NCBI RefSeq assembly: GCF_000004195.4
Contig: NC_030679.2
Location: forward strand, 153,471,374 to 153,535,373
Source: Xenopus tropicalis
Taxonomy: Eukaryota > Chordata > Amphibia > Anura > Pipidae
Direction of reading: 5' to 3'
Length of the DNA: 64,000 nt
Shown: in pieces, positions 44,137 through 53,521 of the stretch
How positions within the stretch are numbered: position 1 is the first letter of the stretch
How the letters are laid out: each line of letters starts with the position of its first letter
Program-made: the position numbers and the translations under genes
The notes under the pieces: generated by a model
The model's database searches: none
Seen by the model: only the letters and a program-made list of their open reading frames with translations
What the model was told of the DNA's origin: nothing

Positions 44137-47100
44137 CTGAGAGAGAGAGAGAGAAATTAGTGCGAAGCTCCACCCACTGCGCCATCATTCTGCCACTTAA
44201 GTACCCCTCCTTACCCAGCTGGCATAGTAATGGGGGGCAGGCTAGTATGGCAGCTAATGGGGGCACTCACACAGGGGCAGGCTTAGTATGGCAGCTAATG
44301 GGGGGCACTCACACAGGGGCAGGCTTAGTATGGCAGCTAATGGGGGGCACTCACACAGGGGCAGGCTTAGTATGGCAGCTAATGGGGGGCACTCACACAG
44401 GGGCAGGCTTAGTATGGCAGCTAATGGGGGGCACTCACACAGGGGCAGGCTTAGTATGGCAGCTAATGGGGGCACTCACACAGGGGCAGGCTTAGTATGG
44501 CAGCTAATGGGGGGCACTCACACAGGGGCAGGCTTAGTATGGCAGCTAATGGGGGCACTCACACAGGGGCAGGCTTAGTATGGCAGCTAATGGGGGCAGC
44601 TAATGGGGCACTCACACAGGGGCAGGCTTAGTATGGCAGCTAATGGGGGGCACTCACACAGGGGCAGGCTTAGTATGGCAGCTAATGGGGGCAGCTAATG
44701 GGGGCACTCACACAGGGGCAGGCTTAGTATGGCAGCTAATGGGGGGCACTCACACAGGGGCAGGCTTAGTATGGCAGCTAATGGGGGGCACACACACAGG
44801 GGCAGGCTTAGTATGGCAGCTAATGGGGGCACTCACACAGGGGCAGGCTTAGTATGGCAGCTAATGGGGGCAGCTAATGGGGGCAGCTAATGGGGGGCAC
44901 TCACACAGGGGCAGGCTTAGTATGGCAGCTAATGGGGGGCACTCACACAGGGGCAGGCAGCTTTAGTATGGCAGCTAATGGGGGGCACTCACACAGGGGC
45001 AGGCTTAGTATGGCAGCTAATGGGGGGCACTCACACAGGGGCAGGCTTATTATGGCAGCTAATGGGGGGCACTCACACAGGGCAGGCTTAGTATGGCAGC
45101 TAATGGGGGCACTCACACAGGGGCAGGCTTAGTATGCAGCTAATGGGGGGCACTCACACAGGGGCAGGCTTAGTATGGCAGCTAATGGGGCACTCACACA
45201 GGGGCAGGCTTAGTATGGCAGCTAATGGGGGCACTCACACAGGGGCAGGCTTAGTATGGCAGCTAATGGGGGCACTCACACAGGGGCAGGCTTAGTATGG
45301 CAGCTAATGGGGGCACTCACACAGGGGCAGGCTTAGTATGGCAGCTAATGGGGGTACTCACACAGGGGCAGGCTTAGTATGGCAGCTAATGGGGGCACTC
45401 ACACAGGGGCAGGCTTAGTATGGCAGCTAATGGGGGCACTCACACAGGGGCAGGCTTAGTATGGCAGCTAATGGGGGCACTCACACAGGGGCAGGCTTAG
45501 TATGGCAGCTAATGGGGGCACTCACACAGGGGCAGGCTTAGTATGGCAGCTAATGGGGGCACTCACACAGGGCAGGCTTAGTATGGCAGCTAATGGGGGG
45601 CACTCACACAGGGGCAGGCTTAGTATGGCAGCTAATGGGGGGCACTCACACAGGGGCAGGCTTAGTATGGCAGCTAATGGGGCACTCACACAGGGGCAGG
45701 CTTAAGGGGGGCACTCACACAGGGGCAGGCTTAGTATGGCAGCTAATGGGGGCACTCACACAGGGGCAGGCTTAGTATGGCAGCTAATGGGGGCACTCAC
45801 ACAGGGGCACCAAGCACCAGCCCAGGGAAACCATGGAGGCGGGAATCTTACCGTGTGCGGCTGCTGAGGGGGCGTCCCATGGGGGTACCCGCCGGGGGAG
45901 GCGGAGCGGGAAGGGTGGGTGTAGGACAGGGCAGACTGCAGAGAGAACACAACAGAGGCATTTAGTATGGGAGGCAAATAAATATATGGGGTAAAGAGGT
46001 GGCACAGGGCACAAGGAGGTTTAGGAAAGTGGAGCAAAATGGGGTATTTGGGGTAAAACCAGGAGAGTGGGTGTAGAATAGAAATGAGGTAGAGATAAGA
46101 GGGCGGAGCAATGAAGAAGAGACTGACAGTTGGGGAGAGAAGTGCCACACACTCCTACTACTGGAGGAACTGAGAGCCAATAAGCACGTGCCGATACATG
46201 TCTAAATGGCTATTGGTGGATGTCCATGTGGGTGGGACAGGAACTCCGTATGGTTGGCTTAGGTGGGACTCTCAGTATGTGGGGATGGGCCGCCGTGCCA
46301 TGTGACAGGAACTCCGTATGGTTGGCTTAGGTGGGACTCTCAGTATGTGGGGATGGGCCGCCGTGCCATGTGACAGGAACTCCGTATGGTTGGCTTAGGT
46401 GGGACTCTCAGTATGTGGGGATGGGCCGCCGTGCCATGTGACAGGAACTCCGTATGGTTGGCTTAGGCGGGACTCTCATTATGTGGGGATGGGCCGCCGT
46501 GCCATGTGACAGGAACTCCGTATGGTTGGCTTAGGCGGGACTCTCATTATGTGGGGATGGGCCGCCGTGCCATGTGACAGGAACTCCGTATGGTTGGCTT
46601 AGGTGGGACTCTCAGTATGTGGGGATGGGCCGCAGTGCCATGTGACAGGAACTCCGTATGGTTGGCTTAGGCGGGACTCTCAGTATGTGGGGATGGGCCG
46701 CCGTACCATGTGACAGGAACTCCGTATGGTTGGCTTAGGTGGGACTCTCAGTATGTGGGGATGGGCCGCCGTACCATGTGACAGGAACTCCGTATGGTTG
46801 GCTTAGGCGGGACTCTCAGTATGTGGGGATGGGCCGCCGTGCCATGTGACAGGAACTCCGTATGGTTGGCTTAGGTGGGACTCTCATTATGTGGGGATGG
46901 GCCGCCGTGCCATGTGACAGGAACTCCGTATGGTTGGCTTAGGTGGGACTCTCAGTATGTGGGGATGGGCCGCCGTGCCATGTGACAGGAACTCCGTATG
47001 GTTGGCTTAGGTGGGACTCTCAGTATGTGGGGATGGGCCGCCGTGCCATGTGACAGGAACTCCGTATGGTTGGCTTAGGTGGGACTCTCATTATGTGGGG

Positions 47101-50100
47101 ATGGGCCGCCGTGCCATGTGACAGGAACTCCGTATGGTTGGCTTAGGTGGGACTCTCAGTATGTGGGGATGGGCCGCCGTGCCATGTGACAGGAACTCCG
47201 TATGGTTGGCTTAGGTGGGACTCTCAGTATGTGGGGATGGGCCGCCGTGCCATGTGACAGGAACTCCGTATGGTTGGCTTAGGCGGGACTCTCATTATGT
47301 GGGGATGGGCCGCCGTGCCATGTGACAGGAACTCCGTATGGTTGGCTTAGGTGGGACTCTCATTATGTGGGGATGGGCCGCCGTGCCATGTGACAGGAAC
47401 TCCGTATGGTTGGCTTAGGTGGGACTCTCAGTATGTGGGGATGGGCCGCCGTGCCATGTGACAGGAACTCCGTATGGTTGGCTTAGGCGGGACTCTCAGT
47501 ATGTGGGGATGGGCCGCCGTGCCATGTGACAGGAACTCCGTATGGTTGGCTTAGGTGGGTGGAGTAGGAACTCAGCTGGGATTGTTTAGATGTGAGTTAG
47601 AGGAACTCCGGGTATTTCAGTTGGGTAAGTAAGGGGGCAGAAACTCAGTGTAGTTGGTTAGTAGTGGGAAGACACTCCATGTAGTTGGTTAGGTGGGTGG
47701 CCAAGCTCCATGTTTGTCCTTGGTGGGTGGGGCAACAATGTCACATGACTTGGTGGATAAGGAAAGTATCCTGATGTTGTTGCCTTAGGTGGGAGGAGAA
47801 GAGCCCCATAGGTGGCAGTTAATAGAAACCTGGTTGGCCCATTTAGCTGAGGGGCTTTAATGGGGGGAGGAGTATTGAGAAGCACCAAGATGCCACACTG
47901 ACTGGGGGTCTCTGTGCCCATAGCAAAGGTGAATGTGGGCGGAGACTACACAATCAAGCGGAGTCAGTGGCACACAATAAACGGGTTCCCACACAGGGTG
48001 AGATGCCCGCCATTGTGCCCACAGTAATGCCAGGCTGAGGGGGCAGGCTTACCTTGGCCGGCTGCATGGGCACCGCTATCTGCGGAGCGGGAAGGAGAGT
48101 CTGCGCCGGGTGCAGAGCCTGGGGGTGCATGGGACGCAGGGTGGACTGGGGAGAGAGAGAAGAGATTGGACTATTAGCAGCCTCCCTGTACTGTAATTGG
48201 CCGGGGGTCTCCTAGCAGCTGTAGGACAGGGGGGAGAGGTTGGCACTCACGGAGTCGGTGAATCCAGACTGCTGGTTGGCGTGTTCCAGCTGCTTCTGTA
48301 GGGGGATGCCAGTGCTCGTGGGCATGAAACCTGCGAGACAGCAAAACGTACAGGGGGTGAGAGTGAGAAGGGTCTGTGGGCAGTGGCAAATACATTGGGC
48401 ACTGGGTATCAGTAGGAAGTGAAGAGACAGCCAACATGAAATGGAGAGAGAAGGAAAGAGAGAGCGCCACAAGTATTAGAATATAGTGAGAGGGGTCACA
48501 AGGGAAAAGAAATGATATAGAGACAGGGAGGCACAGAGCTGGGAGACTTCTATGGTGCAGCAACTAAGCATCGCCAGGAAGCACCGACATACACACCAGG
48601 AAGTAGGACTAAAGGTAATATGGGTACAGGAAGTAGGGACAGGGGCATCAGGAAGTAGGGACAGAGGCATCAGGAAGTAGGGACAGAGGCATCAGGAAGT
48701 AGGGACAGAGGCATCAGGAAGTAGGGACAGAGGCATCAGGAAGTAGGGACAGGGGCATCAGGAAGTAGGGACAGAGGCATCAGGAAGTAGGGACAGAGGC
48801 ATCAGGAAGTAGGGACAGAGGCATCAGGAAGTAGGGACAGGGGCATCAGGAAGTAGGGACAGAGGCATCAGGAAGTAGGGAAGAAAAAGATGGAGAAATA
48901 GGGACTGAGGCATCAGGAAGTAAGGACTGAGGCACCAATAAGTAGGGACAGAGGCACCAGGAAGTAGGGACAGAGGCATCAGGAAAGGACTGAGGCACCA
49001 GGATGTAAGGACCGAGGAACCAGGAAGTAGGGACAGGGGCATCAGGAAGTAGGGACAGAGGCATTAGGAAGTAAGGACTGAGGCAGCAGGAAGTAGGGAC
49101 AGAGGCATTAGGAAGTAAGAACAAAGGGAACAGGAAGTAGAGGCAGAGCTATCAGGAAGTAGGGACAGGGGCATCAGGAAGTAGGAACAAAGGGATCAGG
49201 AAGTAGGGACAGGGGCACAGGAGGTAGGAACAGGGGCATCAGGAAGTAGGGACAGGGGCACCAGCACGTAGGGACTGAAGCACCAGGAAGTAGGGACCGA
49301 GGCATCAGGAAGTCGGTAAGAAAAAGATGGAGTAAGTAGGGTCAGAGGCATCAGGAAGAAAAAGATGGACCAAGACACCAGGAAGTAGGGAACCAAGGCA
49401 CCAGGAAGTAGGGACCAAGGCATCAGGAAGTCAGGAAGAAAAAGATGGAGTAAGTAGGGACCAACGCTGGTTGGAGGAGATCACATGGTTACAGCTGAAA
49501 TCTGATTGGATGGGCAGAGTTTAGGAATCACTCCCTGTTCCTTTAGTCACCATTAAGCCAATAAAAGCTGAACTGAGGTACAATTAAGCCCTGGCCGTAT
49601 AAATAGAAATGTGCCGGCTGTCGGGGGCTATAAATGGACTGTCAGATCACATGGTGGGAAGGGCACACTGCCACCTAGTGCCAACCCGCATTATTACTTA
49701 TTTCTGCCCCTGCCAGTCTCATAGGGTTCCTTACTGCTCACTGCCCCAGTCACAGCTCAGAGGGCAAGTAACTTAGATACTGTTGCCTAAATCTGGCACG
49801 TGGGCACTCCTGTAATAGAGATGAGCTGGGGGTTAGAGGTGACTCTGCCTTGTGGCACGTGGGCACTCCTGTAATAGAGATGAGCTGGGGGTTAGAGGTG
49901 ACTCTGCCTTGTGGCACATGGGCAATCCTGTAATAGAGATGAGCTGGGGGTTAGAGGTGACTCTGCCTTGTGGCACGTGGGCAATCCTGTAATAGAGATG
50001 AGCTGGGGGTTAGAGGTGACTCTGCCTTGTGGCACGTGGGCACTCCTGTAATAGAGATGAGCTGGGGGTTAGAGGTGATTCTGCCTTGTGGCACGTGGGC

Positions 50101-53100
50101 AATCCTGTAATAGAGATGAGCTGGGGGTGATTCTGGACCTGACATATTTGGGCTCTGTGGGGCCCATTAGTCCACGGGTGAAGATTTAGTCTCTAGGCCT
50201 TAGGGTCACATGACATGGCTACTAAAGCCTCGGATTGGCAAATTCTTCCCTCGTGTTTCTCCCCACAATGTTGCCCTGGGGCAGTAAAGGGTAAGTGAGA
50301 GACGCGGCCGCTCACCTGCATGGGCCCCAGTATAGTGACTGTGTACGGCGAATCCCGGCTGCTGGTGGGAGAGGTACTGCATGGTCTGGAAGGCCGAGGG
50401 TCCTGCACAGGGGGACACAGGGGAGAGACGGGTTAAATTTATTCACAGAAAGGAGAGAAAGGGGTTAATGTTGCATCAAAGGATTCTGTACTTTATACAA
50501 AGGGCAAACAGGGAACATGGAGTTAATGTCATTTAAACACAAGCTTTATTTCTAGCAGCAGTCAAACGGTTAATAATTATTCACACAGGGGAGGGTCTGA
50601 CTGTTGCACCAATGTAGCACGGGGACCTGTCTGTGCCGGAGGGTCCGACTGTTGCACCAATGTAGCACGGGGACCTGTCTGTGCCGGAGGGTCTGACTGT
50701 TGCACCAATGTAGCACGGTACCTGTCTGTGCCGGAGGGTCCGACTGTTGCACCAATGTAGCACGGGACCTGTCTGTGCCGGAGGGTCTGACTGTTGCACC
50801 AATGTAGCACGGGGACCTGTCTGTGCCGGAGGGTCTGACTGTTGCACCAATGTAGCACGGGGACCTGTCTGTGCCGGAGGGTCTGACTGTTGCACCAATG
50901 TAGCACGGGGACCTGTCTGTGCCGGAGGGTCTGACTGTTGCACCAATGTAGCACGGGGACCTGTCTGTGCCGGAGGGTCCGACTGTTGCACCAATGTAGC
51001 ACGGGGACCTGTCTGTGCAGGAGGGTCTGACTGTTGCACCAATGTAGCACGGGGGGGAACCTGTCTGTGCCGGAGGGTCTGACTGTTGCACCAATGTAGC
51101 ACGGGGACCTGTCTGTGCCGGAGGGTCTGACTGTTGCACCAATGTAGCACGGGGACCTGTCTGTGCTGGAGGGTCTGACTGTTGCACCAATGTAGCACGG
51201 GGACCTGTCTGTGCAGGAGGGTCTGACTGTTGCACCAATGTAGCACGGGGACCTGTCTGTGCCGGAGGGTCTGACTGTTGCACCAATGTAGCACGGGGGG
51301 AACCTGTCTGTGCCGGAGGGTCTGACTGTTGCACCAATGTAGCACGGGGACCTGTCTGTGCCGGAGGGTCTGACTGTTGCACCAATGTAGCACGGGACCT
51401 GTCTGTGCCGGAGGGTCTGACTGTTGCACCAATGTAGCACGGGACCTGTCTGTGCCGGAGGGTCTGACTGTTGCACCAATGTAGCACGGGGGGGACCTGT
51501 CTGTGCCGGAGGGTCTGACTGTTGCACCAATGTAGCACGGGGACCTGTCTGTGCCAGAGGGTCTGACTGTTGCACCAATGTAGCACGGGGACCTGTCTGT
51601 GCCGGAGGGTCTGACTGTTGCACCAATGTAGCACGGGGGGGAACCTGTCTGTGCCGGAGGGTCTGACTGTTGCACCAATGTAGCACGGGGACCTGTCTGT
51701 GCCAGAGGGTCTGACTGTTGCACCAATGTAGCACGGGGACCTGTCTGTGCCGGAGGGTCTGACTGTTGCACCAATGTAGCACGGGGGGGAACCTGTCTGT
51801 GCCGGAGGGTCTGACTGTTGCACCAATGTAGCACGGGGACCTGTCTGTGCCGGAGGGTCTGACTGTTGCACCAATGTAGCACGGGGGGGAACCTGTCTGT
51901 GCCGGAGGGTCTGACTGTTGCACCAATGTAGCACGGGGACCTGTCTGTGCCGGAGGGTCTGACTGTTGCACCAATGTAGCACGGGGGGGAACCTGTCTGT
52001 GCCGGAGGGTCTGACTGTTGCACCAATGTAGCACGGGGACCTGTCTGTGCCGGAGGGTCTGACTGTTGCACCAATGTAGCACGGGGACCTGTCTGTGCTG
52101 GAGGGTCTGACAGTTGCACCAATGTAGCACGGGGACCTGTCTGTGCCGGAGGGTCTGACTGTTGCAACATTGATTAGAGAGTCAGGAGCAGCAGTTACAC
52201 AGTAAGAGTTATATTTACAAACACAGACAGGGCCTTTCATTGGAAAAACCAAGAATGGTAGGTTCTTACCTCTTATTGGCTGACTCCCTGCATAATTGAC
52301 TGGGCCGGCCTGTCCTGGTCCAAAGCTATGCTGTGATTGGCTTACAGTGTAAGGGCTGTGGCTGGATTGGCTGCTCTGGTACTGGCCATGCTCTGCTGCT
52401 GTGGGGCTGAAGGAGGTCTGGGAAGGGTAGTGGCGCCCCTGAGGGGGGGAGAGAGGCAAAATCAGTATATGGGGGGGGGGGGTAGGGAAGATATGGTGAG
52501 ACAGGGAGAGTCCAAGAGGGAGGAAATGGAGGGGAGAAGTCTTCTATGGTCTGCCCCCCATCACCCAATATTTATCTAATATCTGTATAACTTATACCCC
52601 ATCTCCATCACTGTGGGTTAGCCCCCCCATGTATCTCTGTGGGTTAGCCCCCCCGTATCTCTGTGGGTTAGCCCCCATGTATCTCTGTGGGTTAGCCCCC
52701 CCGTATCTCTGTGGGTTAGCCCCCCCGTATCTCTGTGGGTTAGCCCCCATGTATCTCTGTGGGTTAGCCCCCCTGTATTGCTGTGGGTAAGCCCCCCCCC
52801 GTATCTCTGTGGGTTAGCCCCCCCGTATCTCTGTGGGTTAGCCCCCCCCCGTATCTCTGTGGGTTAGCCCCCCCGTATCTCTGTGGGTTAGCCCCCATGT
52901 ATCTCTGTGGGTTAGCCCCCCCCCGTATCTCTGTGGGTTAGCCCCCCCGTATCTCTGTGGGTTAGCCCCCATGTATCTCTGTGGGTTAGCCCCCCTGTAT
53001 TGCTGTGGGTAAGCCCCCCCCCGTATCTCTGTGGGTTAGCCCCCCCGTATCTCTGTGGGTTAGCCCCCATGTATCTCTGTGGGTTAGCCCCCCTGTATCG

Positions 53101-53504
53101 CTGTGGGTAAGCCCCCCCCGTATCTCTGTGGGTTAGCCCCCCCCCATCTCTGTGGGTTAGCCCCCCCGTATCTCTGTGGGTTAGCCCCCCCGTATCTCTG
53201 TGGGTTGGCCCCCCCGTATCTCTGTGGGTTGGCCCCCCCGTATCTCTGTGGGTTAGCCCCCCGAATCGCTGCGGGTTAGCCCCCCGTATCGCTGCGGGTT
53301 AGCCCCCCGCATTGCTGTGGGTTAGCCCCCCTGTAACAGAACAGTAAGGGTAAGAGGCAAAAGGGGGTAATCACAAGGGAAGGGCACAATGATTAGGGGG
53401 AGGGGGCAGATTTATATGACTTACAGCAATGACTGGGGGCCCAAACATCTGCTTGGCTCGATCTGACAAAAGTGGGCCGGGCCGAGAGTGACCTCCTGGG
53501 CTAC
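44053..53504 (-). CDS. gps2: gps2 (G protein pathway suppressor 2), 3' half
   Basis: GPS2 is a core subunit of the NCoR/SMRT-HDAC3-TBL1 corepressor complex and an inhibitor of Ubc13-dependent signalling. The window holds exons 53504-53425, 52438-52270, 50402-50316, 48330-48251, 48145-48053, a candidate exon 45935-45852 and terminal exon 44136-44053, with GT-AG sites and matching phases. The frame is open with the candidate exon (224 complete codons before the stop) or without it (196). Conserved blocks: SPGGHSRPG and SDRAKQMFGPPVI; GRHYPSQTSFSP with AAEHGQYQ; PSAFQTMQYLS; LQKQLEHANQQSGFTDS; LRPMHPQALHPAQTLL; and the end PRLPFMQHGQNQRFYHK. The N-terminal coiled-coil half lies beyond 64000. Introns are expanded by six different minisatellites, and the 3' end is duplicated downstream. 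Confidence 0.95.
44228..45808. repeat. 42-bp minisatellite, copy B
   Basis: About 37 copies of the unit described at 38055-40012. It is shorter than copy A and has its own indels (for example GGCAGGCAGCTTTAG near 44955 and a truncated unit near 45703), showing change after duplication. Confidence 0.96.
45852..45935 (-). CDS. gps2: Candidate extra gps2 exon, copy B
   Basis: An 84-bp segment with acceptor TTCTCTCTGCAG and donor GTAAGA, phase 0 at both ends, encoding SALSYTHPSRSASPGGYPHG then TPPQQPHT. It lies between the PAK-ending exon (48053) and the terminal exon, and its Ser/Pro/Gln/His-rich composition fits the rest of GPS2. Mammalian GPS2, as I know it, lacks this segment, so it may be a lineage-specific or alternative exon, or a chance splice-like sequence. 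Confidence 0.6.
46229..47560. repeat. 68-bp minisatellite, copy B
   Basis: About 19-20 copies of the unit at 40425-41755, in nearly the same order of variants. For example, the single CCGCAGTGCC unit is at 40828 and 46630. It is a block copy. Confidence 0.97.
48053..48145 (-). CDS. gps2: gps2 exon: RPMHPQALHP block
   Basis: A 93-bp, phase 0-0 exon (acceptor CTCTCCCCAG, donor GTAAG). It encodes STLRPMHPQALHPAQTLLPA then PQIAVPMQPAK. It matches the conserved LRPMHPQALHP block of GPS2. Confidence 0.95.
48251..48330 (-). CDS. gps2: gps2 exon: LQKQLEHANQQ block
   Basis: An 80-bp exon starting at codon position 2 (acceptor CTGTCTCGCAG, donor GTGAGT). It encodes FMPTSTGIPLQKQLEHANQQ then SGFTDS. 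LQKQ-EHANQQ is one of the most conserved GPS2 segments. Confidence 0.96.
48590..49465. repeat. 23-bp minisatellite in gps2 intron
   Basis: About 35 copies of a 23-bp unit (AGGAAGTAGGGACAGAGGCATC). It is regular at 48640-48880 and degenerate to the right, where it is mixed with GAAGAAAAAGATGGAG segments (48890, 49317, 49357 and 49435). Confidence 0.94.
49466..49796 (-). other. gps2 intron sequence without repeats
   Basis: Intron sequence between two minisatellites. No exon, transposon end or other feature is recognised. Confidence 0.5.
49797..50130. repeat. 59-bp tandem repeat in gps2 intron
   Basis: About 5.7 copies of a 59-bp unit (GGCACGTGGGCACTCCTGTA, ATAGAGATGAGCTGGGGGTT, AGAGGTGACTCTGCCTTGT). 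Most units start with CACGTG, an E-box core, giving an array of potential bHLH sites. Confidence 0.94.
50316..50402 (-). CDS. gps2: gps2 exon: PSAFQTMQYLS block
   Basis: An 87-bp exon (acceptor CCCCTGTGCAG, donor GTGAGC). It encodes PSAFQTMQYLSHQQPGFAVH then SHYTGAHA between split Gly codons. It matches the conserved PSAF-QYLS region of GPS2. Confidence 0.95.
50588..52168. repeat. 48-bp minisatellite in gps2 intron
   Basis: About 33 copies of a 48-bp unit (GTAGCACGGGGACCTGTCTG, TGCCGGAGGGTCTGACTGTT, GCACCAAT) with a variable G run (GGG to GGGGGGG). The minus strand has no stop in any frame, so one open frame starting in the upstream gps2 exon crosses the whole array. The unit length is a multiple of 3. 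Confidence 0.97.
52270..52438 (-). CDS. gps2: gps2 exon: RHYPSQ...EHGQYQ block
   Basis: A 169-bp exon (acceptor TCCCCCCCTCAG, donor GTAAGA). It encodes GRHYPSQTSFSPTAAEHGQY, then QSSQSSHSPYTVSQSQHSFG and PGQAGPVNYAGSQPIR plus one base. RHY and EHGQ(Y/F)Q match GPS2; the rest is a divergent Ser/Gln-rich linker. In the genome the frame continues open through the donor into the 48-bp array. Confidence 0.94.
52610..53335. repeat. 25-bp minisatellite in gps2 intron
   Basis: About 29 copies of a unit of about 25 bp (CCGTATCTCTGTGGGTTAGC plus a C run of 5-9). C-run length and CCATG/CCCG/CCTG variants alternate. A pattern of about 4-6 units (CATG, CCTGTATTG, CCCCCCCG) recurs at about 52740, 52970 and 53075. 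GGGTTA occurs once per unit and is not a telomeric repeat. Confidence 0.95.
53425..53504 (-). CDS. gps2: gps2 exon: SDRAKQMFGP block
   Basis: An 80-bp exon starting at codon position 2 (acceptor TGTGTTTCTCAG, donor GTAAGT). It encodes SPGGHSRPGPLLSDRAKQMF then GPPVIA, matching the SPGGHNRPG...DRAKQMFGP stretch of GPS2. It is the most 5' gps2 exon in the window. Confidence 0.95.
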
Positions 53505-53521
53505 CTGAGAAACACAAACAT

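Larger units (their letters stand above)
42085..47888. repeat. Tandem duplication, copy B, of the gps2 3' end
   Basis: Second copy of the unit at 35911-42084, with the same order: poly-C array 42085-43395, poly(A) signal, terminal exon 44053-44136, 42-bp array, candidate exon 45852-45935, 68-bp array. Its right edge at 47888 continues into single-copy gps2 sequence, so this copy is contiguous with the upstream exons and is probably the one used for the mRNA. Confidence 0.93.

Noticed and set aside
35911..47888. Duplication as a pure assembly artefact
   Set aside because: Not fully excluded. I treat it as real because the junction is clean with microhomology, the right flank of copy B is single-copy gps2 sequence, and one array differs in length between copies. 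Read evidence is needed to settle it.
52610..53335. GGGTTA-containing repeat as interstitial telomeric sequence
   Set aside because: GGGTTA occurs once per 25-bp unit, embedded in unrelated sequence, never as tandem TTAGGG.
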